DNA of 64,000 nt from Solwaraspora sp. WMMD406 (GCF_029626025.1 NZ_JARUBF010000001.1:4464001-4528000), one strand, 5' to 3'. Positions 1 to 8,494 are shown, numbered from the stretch's first letter. Notes: generated by a model from the letters alone, not told the origin. Numbers and translations: made by a program.

Positions 1-430
1 ATCCGGCCAGCAGGCCCCGCAGGTCCGCCGGCAGGTTGCTGTGCACGTCGTCCCATTCACCCGCGCTGACGTGCCGGCGCAACACCTGGGTCACCGCTTC
101 GATGACCCGTACCGCTCCGCCGTCGACGTCGAAGCGGACGTCACGCCGTACCCGGGCGACGAAGGCGTCGCGGTCCAGCTTGACCGGGACCGACGCCGGC
201 TCCCACCCTTCGTAGTACAACCCCCGCACGAGCAGCGGCAGCTGGGCGCCCAACTGCACCGCCTCGGTCACCGGAAGTCGGTCACGCAGCGCGTGCAGGA
301 CCGCGGTCAGCGCGGCGTACGACTGGTGTCGTCGCTGGGCCGGCCACCCGAGAAGCTGGTCGATCTCACCGAGCATCCGGTTGGTCTTGTCCACCGTCGC
401 GTCGACGGTGGATAGCTGAGCGGTGGCCAT
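1..430 (-). CDS. DUF2267 protein, C-terminus cut by window edge
   Basis: The protein starts MATAQLSTVD and continues with the pattern of the longer DUF2267 type, including TNRMLGEIDQLLG, AVLHALRDRLPV and LYYEGWEP. It runs off the left edge after about 143 codons. The ATG at 430 is preceded by a GGGGGAG ribosome binding site. DUF2267 proteins are small helical cytoplasmic proteins of unknown biochemical function, common in actinobacterial stress and dormancy clusters. A second, shorter DUF2267 gene lies at 47576-47965. Unlike that gene, no GGGTAY promoter element was found upstream of this one. Confidence 0.85.
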   Translation of the reverse strand, partial: MATAQLSTVDATVDKTNRMLGEIDQLLGWPAQRRHQSYAALTAVLHALRDRLPVTEAVQLGAQLPLLVRGLYYEGWEPASVPVKLDRDAFVARVRRDVRFDVDGGAVRVIEAVTQVLRRHVSAGEWDDVHSNLPADLRGLLAG

Positions 431-570
431 GGTGGCTCCCCCTGTTCGCGGGTCGGTCGGGTCCTGGGGGGCAGGCATATCGTGGCAGCACCGTGGATGA
501 GCGGCGGTCGCCCGTACCGGGTGACCGCCGCTGCGGGTCGGCGGACATCGCCCGGCCGGGATGGCCGCCG

Positions 571-1014
571 TCAGGCGACCCGACGCTCGCGCGACTGTTT
601 GCAGGCGACGCAGGTCGTGGCCGATGGATAGATCTCCAGCCGCTCCACCGGGATGGGTTGGGCGCACCCTTCGCACCGGCCGTAGTCACCGGCGGCCAGT
701 CGGGCCAGGGCATGCTCGAACTGGGTCCGACGTTCCGCGATGGTGCGGATCAACGACTGGGCGGCGTCACGCTCGGCGGTCTTCGTCCCGCTGTCCGCCT
801 GATCGTCGCCGGCGGTGTCGCCGCCTTCGATGAGCCGTAGTACCTGGCTCTGCGCCACCGCCTGCTCGTATTCCGCGCTCAGCTCCTGGTAGCGGTGGTG
901 CAACGCGGTCCGAATCCGGCGACTGTCAACAGCGGCCGGCTCCGGTTCGGCCGTGGCCAGCACCGCCGTCTGGACGGGGGTGTCCACCTGTTTCCCCGCA
1001 TCGTGCGTCAGCAT
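571..1014 (-). CDS. DksA/TraR-type C4 zinc-finger protein
   Basis: This 147-residue protein has a helical central region (RIRTALHHRYQELSAEYEQAV) typical of the DksA coiled coil. It ends in a four-cysteine zinc finger (CEGC, then CVAC 18 residues later) that matches the DksA/TraR family. Family members bind the RNA polymerase secondary channel or are small stress proteins; which applies here is inferred. The ATG at 1014 follows an AAGGGGGAT ribosome binding site, and longer in-frame extensions lack one. A GTTT-N16-GGGTAT element about 80 bp upstream (1094-1119) indicates transcription by a SigB-type sigma factor. Confidence 0.85.
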   Translation of the reverse strand: MLTHDAGKQVDTPVQTAVLATAEPEPAAVDSRRIRTALHHRYQELSAEYEQAVAQSQVLRLIEGGDTAGDDQADSGTKTAERDAAQSLIRTIAERRTQFEHALARLAAGDYGRCEGCAQPIPVERLEIYPSATTCVACKQSRERRVA

Positions 1015-1093
1015 GCGCCCATCCCCCTTCGATCGAGTACGGCGGCCCGCCGACGCTTCTGCCAGCCAGCGGTCCGCCGCGAAGATCGGCCTC

Positions 1094-1119
1094 ATACCCC
1101 GGGCGTCGGGGCGGCAAAC
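1094..1119 (-). promoter_or_regulatory. SigB/SigF-type promoter of the DksA-like gene
   Basis: On the minus strand GTTT (1119-1116) is followed by a 16-nt spacer and GGGTAT (1099-1094). This fits the GNNT-N14-16-GGGTA(T/C) consensus known for actinobacterial stress sigma factors. The predicted start is near 1087, giving a leader of about 70 nt to the ATG at 1014. The element falls inside the 3' part of the neighbouring winged-helix regulator's downstream spacer. Confidence 0.6.
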
Positions 1120-1138
1120 CCGGCGGTGGGCGACGACT

Positions 1139-1780
1139 TCAGCCCGCCCGGTCGATGGTGATGCGCACGTCGTCGGCGAGCCGGTAGCCGACACCGTAGA
1201 CGGTGGTGATCAGTGGCGTCTCGCCGACCTTGACCCGGAGCCGACGGATGTGCACGTCGACGGTACGGACCCCGGTGTGCTCGTAGCCCCACACCGCGGC
1301 GAGCAGCTGCAGCCGGGTGAAGACCCGGCGTGGATTCTCGACCAGGTGCAGCAGCAGGTCGAACTCGAGCCGGGTCAGCGGCAAGGGCTCGCCGTCCAGT
1401 AGCACGGTCCGGGAGGCGACCATCACATGCAGCGCGGTGGCGGTCGTGGTGGCCCCGCGTCGGGGGTGGTCGGTACCCGAGGTGACGCGGCCGGCCCCCC
1501 GCTCGGCTTCCACCGCGACCGTGTCCGGCCAGGGGTGGTCGGTGCCCGGCACGGTGACGGTCGCCTCGCCGCGTTCGACCAGTTCGCGGGCGGCGTCGAG
1601 CAGTCGGCGGGCGGTCGGGGTGAGTGCGTCCTCGCCAGCGGCGATCGGGATCGACACGGTCACGGTGACCATCGCCACCGCTGGGCCGCTCCCCCGCCGT
1701 GGTGCGCCGGGAGGACGAGAGGCACCAGACGGCGGTAAACCGGACCACCCGGCACGTGGCGAGGCAGGACTGACCGACAT
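1139..1780 (-). CDS. Winged-helix (OmpR/PhoB-type) transcriptional regulator without receiver domain
   Basis: This 213-residue protein has a C-terminal OmpR/PhoB DNA-binding domain at about residues 115-210. Visible marks are LTRLEFDLLLHLVENP, VFTRLQLLAAVWGY, the recognition helix RTVDVHIRRLRVKVG, and the wing TVYGVGYRL. The N-terminal half (MVTVTVSIPIAAGED, TPTARRLLDAARELV) does not carry the Asp/Lys pattern of a response-regulator receiver domain, so it is probably not a partner of a histidine kinase. The start at 1780 is chosen for its strong AAGGAGG site, 4 nt upstream of the ATG. It is a single gene divergent from the AEC transporter. Confidence 0.85.
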   Translation of the reverse strand: MSVSPASPRAGWSGLPPSGASRPPGAPRRGSGPAVAMVTVTVSIPIAAGEDALTPTARRLLDAARELVERGEATVTVPGTDHPWPDTVAVEAERGAGRVTSGTDHPRRGATTTATALHVMVASRTVLLDGEPLPLTRLEFDLLLHLVENPRRVFTRLQLLAAVWGYEHTGVRTVDVHIRRLRVKVGETPLITTVYGVGYRLADDVRITIDRAG

Positions 1781-2048
1781 GGTCCTCCTTGGCAGGTCCG
1801 GCCGGGACATCTCCCGCCGTCAGGTACCCGTGGGAGCGACTCCCCGGTGGGACACGGCGACCAGCACCGGACACAACAGACAGGTGTGCACCGAACGGCC
1901 CCGTACGCACCGATGTTCCCGGCCGACGGGTCTGCGGTCAATAGCAGACGGTGTTGCGGGAATGTGATGATTGACAAACGCAACGTAATCGATTGCTCGC
2001 TCTAGATACCTGATCTCGATGCTATTGGCGACCGGGCAGGATGCTCAC

Positions 2049-2972
2049 ATGCGCGCAATCGTCGCCGGCTTCGCCGCGATCTGGTCGGTCACCCTGATCG
2101 GCTACCTGATCGGCCGGTACGACCTGCTCGGACCAGACGGTACGACCGTTCTCGCGCGGCTGACGTTCTTCGTCGCCACCCCGGCACTGCTGTTCGTCAC
2201 CCTCGCCCGCAGCGACCCGACCGAACTGTTCAGCGGAATCTTCGCCGCCTACCTGGCCAGCAGCGTCGTGGTCGCGGGCGGCTATCTCGTCGTCGCGCGC
2301 GGCATCTGGCGCCGGCCGGCCGGTGACGTCACCATCGGCACGCTCGGCGCCTCCTACGTCAACGCCGCGAACCTCGGCATCCCGGTCGCCGCCTACGTCC
2401 TCGGCGATGTCTCCGTCGTCGCACCGGTGCTGCTGTTCCAGGTGCTGGTCGCCGCGCCACTGGCGCTCGCCGTACTCGACCTCGCCACGGGAGGCGGACG
2501 GCCGTCGCCACGACGGCTCGCGTCGCTGCCCGCCCGCAACCCGATCATGGTGGCGTCCGGGGCCGGACTGGCGCTGGCGGTCACCGGCTGGCGTCCCCCT
2601 GACGAACTACTCCGCCCGTTCGACTTGCTCGGCGCCGCCGCCGTGCCGTTGGCACTGCTCGCACTGGGCATGTCACTGCCCGGTAGCCGACTCCTGGCGT
2701 CCGGCGTCGACACCCGCGAGCGCTACACCGCCGTCGGGCTCAAGGTCTTCGGCCAGCCGATCGTGGCGTACCTGATCGGTCGCTACGGCCTCGGACTGGC
2801 CGGACCGGCGCTGCTCGCGGCAGTGGTCACGGCGGCGCTACCCACCGCGCAGAACGTCTTCATCTTCGCCACCCGCTACCGGCACGCCGAACGGTTGGCT
2901 CGGGACACGGTGGTGCTGTCGACCATCGCCACCGCCGTCACCCTGCTGCTGATCGCCGCCTGGCTGGCCTGA
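2049..2972 (+). CDS. AEC (auxin efflux carrier) family transporter
   Basis: This protein of about 307 residues is almost wholly hydrophobic, with about ten membrane segments. The family features are an N-terminal IGYLIGRYDLLG repeat start, the unwound-helix type motif NAANLGIPVAAYVLG, and a second repeat ending PTAQNVFIFATRY. AEC proteins are secondary transporters of small organic anions or auxin-like acids; the substrate here cannot be read from sequence. The ATG at 2049 has a GGCAGGATG site, and an upstream in-frame ATG at 2019 looks weaker. Its last 135 bp are antisense to the 3' end of the patatin-like gene. Confidence 0.85.
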   Translation: MRAIVAGFAAIWSVTLIGYLIGRYDLLGPDGTTVLARLTFFVATPALLFVTLARSDPTELFSGIFAAYLASSVVVAGGYLVVARGIWRRPAGDVTIGTLGASYVNAANLGIPVAAYVLGDVSVVAPVLLFQVLVAAPLALAVLDLATGGGRPSPRRLASLPARNPIMVASGAGLALAVTGWRPPDELLRPFDLLGAAAVPLALLALGMSLPGSRLLASGVDTRERYTAVGLKVFGQPIVAYLIGRYGLGLAGPALLAAVVTAALPTAQNVFIFATRYRHAERLARDTVVLSTIATAVTLLLIAAWLA

Positions 2973-3806
2973 GCCGGCACCCCACTGTCGCGCCAACGAC
3001 GGGGCCAGCGCCTCTCCTTGACGCACGCCGGCGGCCAGCACCGCGGCGCGGTCGGTGGGATCGTCCGAGTCGGAACCGATCGCCGCAACGGCCACCGGCG
3101 ACGGCCGGACGAGCACCGACAGCGCGGCCTCGGCCCGCCGCGCCAGCGGCCCCGGCTCCGGCTCCGGAAAGAGGTCGTCCAGCGGTGCCAGGACCAGCGC
3201 CACGTCGGCCTCCGCCGCCAGGTGGGCGTTGGTCGTCGAATGGACGCAACCGTCGAGATGGCGGCGACCCACGACGGCGACCGGCGGGAACACCCCGGGT
3301 ACGGCGCAGCTGGCGGCGAGGGCGCTACCCAGCGACACCCCGTCGTCGGCGTCCCAGGACACCTCCGCGCCGGTGTGGGCGTCGACCGCGACGATCACCA
3401 GACGAGGGACTCGCGGCCAGTCCCGTACCGGAACGATCTCCGCGAGCGTCTGCCGCTGACGCTCGGGCAGACCGGATCCGGCGGCGATCGCCAGCCGACC
3501 GATCTGGGCCCGGACCTTGGCCGAAGGCAGCTCGGCGTACCCGTCGATCCGGTACGCCTCGGCGACCAGCTCCAGATGCGGCCGTCCGGCGAGGGCGCCT
3601 CGCACGTCCGCGTGCACGGCGAACCGGGCCGCCTCGGCGAGGCTGCCACCCGCGATCAGCACACCCGCGATCGCACCCGCCGAGGTCCCGACGACCAGAT
3701 CGGGCGCGGCCAGACCGCGGGTCGCCCGCGCCACCCCGGCCAGCACGCCCACCTGCCACGCGATCCCGGTGATCCCGCCACCGCCCAGCACCAGCGCACG
3801 CCTCAT
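2838..3806 (-). CDS. Patatin-like phospholipase family protein
   Basis: This is a 322-residue protein with a patatin fold. It begins MRRALVLGGGGITG (glycine-rich oxyanion loop), followed by VVGTSAGAIAGV, the G-x-S-x-G nucleophile elbow, and RRHLDGCVHSTTNAHLA, where the DG of the Ser-Asp dyad is found. It is probably a cytoplasmic lipid acyl hydrolase. The ATG at 3806 is the first codon before the glycine loop. The last 45 residues are unusual (GQPGGDQQQGDGGGDG) and are encoded antisense to the AEC transporter gene. They look like read-through past an ancestral stop codon rather than a conserved domain. Confidence 0.82.
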   Translation of the reverse strand: MRRALVLGGGGITGIAWQVGVLAGVARATRGLAAPDLVVGTSAGAIAGVLIAGGSLAEAARFAVHADVRGALAGRPHLELVAEAYRIDGYAELPSAKVRAQIGRLAIAAGSGLPERQRQTLAEIVPVRDWPRVPRLVIVAVDAHTGAEVSWDADDGVSLGSALAASCAVPGVFPPVAVVGRRHLDGCVHSTTNAHLAAEADVALVLAPLDDLFPEPEPGPLARRAEAALSVLVRPSPVAVAAIGSDSDDPTDRAAVLAAGVRQGEALAPSLARQWGAGSGQPGGDQQQGDGGGDGRQHHRVPSQPFGVPVAGGEDEDVLRGG

Positions 3807-4023
3807 CGACGCCCCCCTGACCTCCCGCCGCCGCGAGGGACGACGGGCACCTCTCGACCATCCGCCGCGATCGGCGCCTCTCGACCATTCACCGCGATTT
3901 CGGTTGCCGTACCAACACCCACCGCAACGATCGATTGGTGAACGAACGCCGACCCACTGGCGAACGGCAGGCGAACGGCGTCGCCGGTACGGCGATGGTC
4001 CACGCCGAACGTCGCTTGTCACT

Positions 4024-4067
4024 CGGGTGGGCCTGGACCGGGCAGCTGCCCGGTCCAGGCCCACCCG
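4024..4067. terminator. 44-bp perfect palindrome, likely terminator of the LPMO gene
   Basis: The sequence from 4024 to 4067 is a perfect inverted repeat with no spacer (arms 4024-4045 and 4046-4067). It lies 37 bp past the LPMO stop codon. No U-tract follows on either strand, as is common for actinobacterial hairpin terminators. The rest of the 3807-4103 gap shows no gene. Confidence 0.7.
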
Positions 4068-4103
4068 CGGATCCTCGTCGTACGGTTCAGACCGGGCCGG
4101 TCC

Positions 4104-5219
4104 TCACGCGCACGGGGACCCGTTCAACGCGACACCACTCGGGCCCGGGTTCGACGAACCACTACCGATGAACCCGATCGACGTCGACGCGCCTGGCGCC
4201 AGGCTCTGCGCCCAGCTCGGCGCGGTGGCGGTCACCGTACTGCCGCTCTGCGACACGGTGGCGTTCCAGCCCTGGGTGACGGAACTACCGCCGGGCATGG
4301 TCCAGGTCGCCGTCCAGGGGCTGATCGCCGACGAGCCGGTGTTGGTCACCGTCACGGTCGCCTGGTATCCGCCGGACCAGGAGCTGTCCACCCGCACGGC
4401 GGCGGTGCAGGCTCCCGCAGGCGGGTTCGAGGTCGGGGCAGCGGTGGTCGGCGGCACCGTCGTCGGCGGCACCGTCGTCGGCGGCGCGGTGGTCGGCGGC
4501 ACCGTCGTCGGCGGCGCGGTGGTCGGCGGCGCGGTCGTCGGGTCACCACCACCGACGAAGTTGACGTCCGAGCAGTTGTAGAACGCTTCCGGGCTGTCCG
4601 ACCGCTGCCAGATGGAGTAGATGATGTGTCGGCCGCTCTTGTTGGGCAGCTGCGCCTGCCACGAGTACTCCGCCCCCGATTCCCCGCCACCCAGCGGCGG
4701 GTTGGTCACCTGGTCGAACGGTGCCGGCTCCAGATCGGACCAGCGCAACGGCTGGTTCGGGTTCCAACCGTCCTTGGTCACGTACTGGTACCAGGTACCG
4801 GGATGCGGCGCCCAGGCGTTGTACTTGAACGTGACGCTGGCTCCTGAGCGCAGAGTCGTGGTGGGCCAATCGGTCCGCGCGGCGTTGTAGGCGGCGTACT
4901 TGTCCGTTCCGGCGCCGCAGAGCTCGCCGTCGGGGATGATCTCCTGGTGCCGGCCGCCGGCGTTGCCGATCAGGACCGCGTAGAAGTCCCACAGCGGCTG
5001 CTTGCCGCCCTGGGCCACCGCGTCCACACACGCCGGGTTGGTGGGGTAGAGATCGCCGCCGCCGGCGGCCCGCCCATCGACATAGCAGGCGTAGGTCCTG
5101 GTCGCCGGGTAGACGAACGCCCCGTGGGCCATCGCCGCGTCCGGCTTGAGCAGGAGCGGAACGCCGGTGCCCAACACAGCTGCGGCGGCCACGACCGCCA
5201 TCTTCCGTCGAATTGTCAC
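4104..5219 (-). CDS. Secreted AA10 lytic polysaccharide monooxygenase with CBM2
   Basis: This is a 371-residue exported enzyme that oxidatively cleaves chitin or cellulose using copper. A signal peptide (about residues 1-31) ends AMA and leaves an N-terminal His (HGAFVYP), the first ligand of the histidine brace. The second ligand lies in NAWAPHPGTW. The catalytic domain spans about residues 32-223. A Pro-Thr linker of repeated PPTTAPPTT/PPTTVPPTT units follows (about 225-270). A C-terminal CBM2 (about 271-371) has the usual terminal Cys pair and Trp residues. The GTG at 5219 is chosen because GAAAGGGA precedes it and the signal peptide begins there; upstream reading frame has no signal character. 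Monocistronic between two strong palindromic terminators. Confidence 0.93.
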   Translation of the reverse strand: MTIRRKMAVVAAAAVLGTGVPLLLKPDAAMAHGAFVYPATRTYACYVDGRAAGGGDLYPTNPACVDAVAQGGKQPLWDFYAVLIGNAGGRHQEIIPDGELCGAGTDKYAAYNAARTDWPTTTLRSGASVTFKYNAWAPHPGTWYQYVTKDGWNPNQPLRWSDLEPAPFDQVTNPPLGGGESGAEYSWQAQLPNKSGRHIIYSIWQRSDSPEAFYNCSDVNFVGGGDPTTAPPTTAPPTTVPPTTAPPTTVPPTTVPPTTAAPTSNPPAGACTAAVRVDSSWSGGYQATVTVTNTGSSAISPWTATWTMPGGSSVTQGWNATVSQSGSTVTATAPSWAQSLAPGASTSIGFIGSGSSNPGPSGVALNGSPCA

Positions 5220-5488
5220 AGAATTCCCTTTCAGTGGCTGCACCCGTGCCCGCCGGGACGAACCGGCGTCGACGACACGGGTACGTGGGTGCGGGGCTGG
5301 GCAGCCATGCCCACCGATCCCACACCCGATCTGTCCGACGATGCGCGCTGCGTCGTACGGCCACTCTGGAAGCGTTGCCCTGGACGCTCCCGGCCCGGTA
5401 CACCGTGACAGCGCGCGGCCACTCGCGACCGCCACGCACCGACATTGCACCATGATCCGACGCAGTGAGCAACGTGAATGCGGGCATG

Positions 5489-5538
5489 GCGCTGGGCCGG
5501 GCCGCCGACCGCGTGCGGTCGGCGGCCCGGCCCAGCGC
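5489..5538. terminator. 24-bp-stem hairpin terminator of the LVIVD-repeat gene
   Basis: The arms 5489-5512 and 5515-5538 pair perfectly over 24 bp around a 2-nt centre. The hairpin sits 33 bp beyond the stop codon of the LVIVD-repeat gene. The remainder of the 5220-5571 gap holds the 5' region of the LPMO gene, in which no recognisable promoter hexamers were found. Confidence 0.75.
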
Positions 5539-5571
5539 ACCGTCAGGACCGGTGGTGAGTCGTCTCGCGCG

Positions 5572-7077
5572 TCACCAACTGAGATACCAGGACTGCGTCT
5601 GTACGTTGAGCTCGGGGAACCGGACCAGCTTGGCACTGGCGGTCCGCCAGTCGCGGATCTCCAGGACGTCCAGGCCTTTCTGGATGTCGCTGGAGTAGAT
5701 GTATCCGTTGTAGTAATAGGTCGACCACGGCCCACCGGTGACCCGGCGCTCCAGGTCGAGTGGACCACGCTCCCAGAACCCGATCTCCACCGGAGCAGCG
5801 GAGTTGGTGAAGTCCCACACCGAGACACCACCCTGATACCAGGCCTGCACCATGATGTCGCGGCCGAGCACCGGGATCAGCGATCCGTTGTGCGCCACGC
5901 AGTTCTCGGTCGGGCCGTTGGTACGGGGGATCTTGAAGTAGCTACGGAACACCAGCGTCCGGGCATCTGCCGTACCGGTGATGTCGTAGATCGCGTTCGC
6001 TCCCCGCTGTGGACCGATCTCCGGGTTGCACGTCGCCGAACCACCGCCGCCGAGCTCGTCGGTGAAGACCACCTTCGTGCCGGAGTTGTTGAAGGTCGCC
6101 GAGTGCCAGAAGGCGAAGTTGGTGGTGTCGCGCACCTGGTGGATCACCCGGGGCGCCTCGCGGTCGGCGATGTCCAGCAGCACACCGTCACCCATGCAGG
6201 CACCGGCGGCGAGGTCCTTGGCGGGGTAGGCGGTGATGTCGTGGCAGCCGCTCGTGGTCGAGCTGCCGTTGCCGCCTGGGTTACCGCCGTCCGGGAACAG
6301 GTTCGGAGTGTCGATGAGCACCGCCTCGGTCGGCTTCTTCAGCGGGACCTTGATGATCGAGATGAGGTCGTGCGGCGGTTGGCAGTCGGGAAAGCTCGCC
6401 GACGGGCTGTACGACGAGACGTAGATGTAGACCGACTTGCGGTTCTTCGCCGGCACCAGGGTGTGCGTGTGGGAGCCACAGTTCGTCTCGACCGACTTGA
6501 TGTACCGGGGGTTCTTCTTGTCCCGGATGTCGAAGATCTTCATGCCCTCCCAGGACTCCTTGACCGACGCCGACTGCGAGACGCTGTCGCAGGAGTCGTC
6601 GCTACGAGACGAGTCGGTGGAGAGGAACAGCAGATCGCCGTAGACCGAGATGTCGTTCTGCGCGCCGACGCAGACCACCTGGGACACCAGACGCGGCGCG
6701 CGGGGGTCGCCGATGTCGTAGATGACGAAGCCGTTGTAGTTGCCGACGAAGGCGTACCTGCCCTGGAACGCCAGATCCGAGTTCAGGGCCGATTCGGTGT
6801 TGAACGGCGCCGGTTTCGGCAGGTTGGCGATCTGACGCAGGTTGGGACTACTCGCGATCTCGTCCACGCCGAGCCCGGGATCGTCCGTGGCGTCGAGTGT
6901 GCGCTGCGCGAGACACAACTCGACGGCGAGTGCGTCGGTCGCATCGGCACAGTCCTCGTCGAACGGCGTCCTGGCGTGGCTCGGCGTGGCCACCGCGACG
7001 CTGGTCAGCAGGGTGACGATCGCCACCACCGCGACGGTCCGGAGCTGCCGCAGCCCTTGTGGGGAGCGTGTGATCAT
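5572..7077 (-). CDS. Secreted LVIVD-repeat (beta-propeller-like) protein
   Basis: This is a 501-residue protein with a clear signal peptide (LRQLRTVAVVAIVTLLTSVAVATPSHA in pieces; cleavage near SHA). Repeated blade-like segments follow, such as YAFVGNYNGFVIYDIGDPRAPRLV, GMKIFDIRDKKNPRYI, GVLLDIADREAPRVI and GVSVWDFTNSAAPVEI. This is the LVIVD pattern of secreted propeller-like proteins. Several Cys residues (for example HNG/ENC and DSCDS regions) may form disulfides outside the cell. No catalytic motif is visible and its ligand is unknown. The ATG at 7077 has GAAGGG eight nt upstream and is preferred over the GTG at 7086. It is divergent from the DUF305 gene, with a CRP-type palindrome between them. 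Confidence 0.85.
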   Translation of the reverse strand: MITRSPQGLRQLRTVAVVAIVTLLTSVAVATPSHARTPFDEDCADATDALAVELCLAQRTLDATDDPGLGVDEIASSPNLRQIANLPKPAPFNTESALNSDLAFQGRYAFVGNYNGFVIYDIGDPRAPRLVSQVVCVGAQNDISVYGDLLFLSTDSSRSDDSCDSVSQSASVKESWEGMKIFDIRDKKNPRYIKSVETNCGSHTHTLVPAKNRKSVYIYVSSYSPSASFPDCQPPHDLISIIKVPLKKPTEAVLIDTPNLFPDGGNPGGNGSSTTSGCHDITAYPAKDLAAGACMGDGVLLDIADREAPRVIHQVRDTTNFAFWHSATFNNSGTKVVFTDELGGGGSATCNPEIGPQRGANAIYDITGTADARTLVFRSYFKIPRTNGPTENCVAHNGSLIPVLGRDIMVQAWYQGGVSVWDFTNSAAPVEIGFWERGPLDLERRVTGGPWSTYYYNGYIYSSDIQKGLDVLEIRDWRTASAKLVRFPELNVQTQSWYLSW

Positions 7078-7133
7078 GTGCGGCACCCTTCGAAAGGGGT
7101 TGATGATGGAGCTGACCTTACCGTTGAGTTCCC

Positions 7134-7165
7134 GGCATCGATGTGATAGTCATCACATCGATGCC
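7134..7165. promoter_or_regulatory. CRP/GlxR-type operator between the LVIVD and DUF305 genes
   Basis: A perfect 13-bp inverted repeat (arms 7134-7146 and 7153-7165) around a 6-bp centre contains TGTGA-N6-TCACA, the textbook CRP/GlxR site. A -10-like TAGCAT at 7181-7186 places the operator centre about 43 bp upstream of the predicted DUF305 start. That is close to the class II activator position (-41.5). The same operator is 72 bp from the LVIVD start codon. Confidence 0.75.
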
Positions 7166-7212
7166 ATCCGACTCCGTGGATAGCATCGCGGCAACTCCAC
7201 TGGGGGGCATCG

Positions 7213-7890
7213 TTGAGTCGACACCGTCGTCACCTGCTGGTGATCCTGCTGACCGCCACGGTGGTCGGTACCGCCATCGGCGTGTCCCGGATGGCCGATT
7301 CCGGACCCGGCACCCAGGAGCCTTCCGGTGTGGACATCCAGTCGGCTGGTGACGCCGCCAGCGACCCGCCGGTCATCCTGCCGGGCAGACCGGGCGAACC
7401 GGCCGAGGTACGTCCGGGATCGGACGTGGTCATCGATCCACCGCAATACAACGCGGTGGACACCTGGTACGTCCAGATGATGATCCCGCACCACGATCAG
7501 GCAGTCCGGATGGCGTCGCTGGCCGCCGGCCGCACGGACAACCCCGCCGTCGTCGCCTTCGCCGACCGCATCCGGGCCGGCCAGTCTGCCGAACTCGACG
7601 TCCTGCGCGGCTGGCTGCAGGACAGAGGCCTGCCGGCCGGCACCCACGACCACGCCACCATGCCCGGGATGCAGACGTCCGAGGCGATCCGCCGACTGGC
7701 CGCCGCCCGCGACGGCGAGTTCGACCGACGGTTCGTCGAGATGATGAGCGCCCACCATCAGGGCGCCATCGACATGTCCACCCGGGTACTACAGGCCGGC
7801 AGCGACCTCGCGGTAGAGGAACTCGCGACGGCGATCGCCGCCGAGCAGGCGGTGGAGGTCGATCGGATGCGGGACATGATCGCCAGCTGA
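7213..7890 (+). CDS. DUF305 exported/membrane-anchored protein
   Basis: This 225-residue protein has an N-terminal hydrophobic segment (HLLVILLTATVVGTAIGV) that acts as a signal or anchor. A ferritin-like four-helix DUF305 unit follows, with its two paired-histidine motifs, MMIPHHDQAV and MMSAHHQGAI. DUF305 proteins are exported His/Met-rich proteins often linked to copper or other metal handling; the metal is not established here. The TTG at 7213 is preceded by GGGGGG. It is transcribed away from the LVIVD gene under the shared CRP-type operator and ends 5 bp from the convergent DUF2231 gene. Confidence 0.88.
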   Translation: MSRHRRHLLVILLTATVVGTAIGVSRMADSGPGTQEPSGVDIQSAGDAASDPPVILPGRPGEPAEVRPGSDVVIDPPQYNAVDTWYVQMMIPHHDQAVRMASLAAGRTDNPAVVAFADRIRAGQSAELDVLRGWLQDRGLPAGTHDHATMPGMQTSEAIRRLAAARDGEFDRRFVEMMSAHHQGAIDMSTRVLQAGSDLAVEELATAIAAEQAVEVDRMRDMIAS

Positions 7891-7895
7891 GCCCG

Positions 7896-8393
7896 TCACG
7901 CCCTGCGCCCCCGGGCCGTCTGTCCGCCCTGGACGTCCACCGTGATCCGATGGTCGAGGTCGGTCACCGACGAATCCCCGGAGTGGCGCAACAACGCGCC
8001 GACGTACCGCAGGCCGACCCCGCCGACGCCCAGGCCGACCAGCTCGACCAGCAGCAACGCGGGTCTCACCAGCACGACGGTGGTACCGGCGCGGATCAGA
8101 CAGACCAGCAGGAACACCGCCCCCATGCCGGCGGCGAACAGGTTGAAGCGCACGAGTGCCGACCGGAAGGCCCCGGCGGGCTCGTCCCACAGATCGATCA
8201 ATCCCGCCCCCGTCGTGACCGCCATCGCCACCAGGCCGGCCACCATCGTCCAGTAGCCGACCTCCCCGAACAGCGTCGGGCCGCCAGCGAGCGTCGAGAC
8301 GTCGAACAACGTGGCGCAGACGAAGAGCCCGAGGGGTAGCGTGACCAGCATCGGCTGGATCGGATGACCGGGCACCCGCTGTCGGCTGTCCAT
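7896..8393 (-). CDS. DUF2231 membrane protein
   Basis: This is a 165-residue protein with four predicted membrane helices. It opens HPIQPMLVTLPLGLFVCATLFD, the conserved N-terminus of the DUF2231 family. In this family a His-Pro and a second-helix Asp or Glu are typical, and a heme or quinone link has been suggested but not shown here. The ATG at 8393 follows GGCGGGAG. The short C-terminal cytoplasmic tail (HRITVDVQGG) is hydrophilic. Confidence 0.85.
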   Translation of the reverse strand: MDSRQRVPGHPIQPMLVTLPLGLFVCATLFDVSTLAGGPTLFGEVGYWTMVAGLVAMAVTTGAGLIDLWDEPAGAFRSALVRFNLFAAGMGAVFLLVCLIRAGTTVVLVRPALLLVELVGLGVGGVGLRYVGALLRHSGDSSVTDLDHRITVDVQGGQTARGRRA

Positions 8394-8494
8394 CGAACTC
8401 CCGCCTTTCCGCAGTTCGTCACGCTGTCGCGGCGCCGTCACTCCCGAGTGTGCTCCTGGTCCGACCGGACCGCCACTGTGCACACCCGTGGGGC

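Noticed and set aside
1971-2010. TTGACA at 1971-1976 as a housekeeping promoter for the AEC transporter
   Set aside because: No -10-like hexamer lies 16-19 bp downstream; TAGATA is 26 bp away.
5220-5831. A 200-codon upstream extension of the LPMO reading frame
   Set aside because: The signal peptide and ribosome binding site begin at 5219 and the extension runs into the LVIVD gene on the same strand without family similarity.
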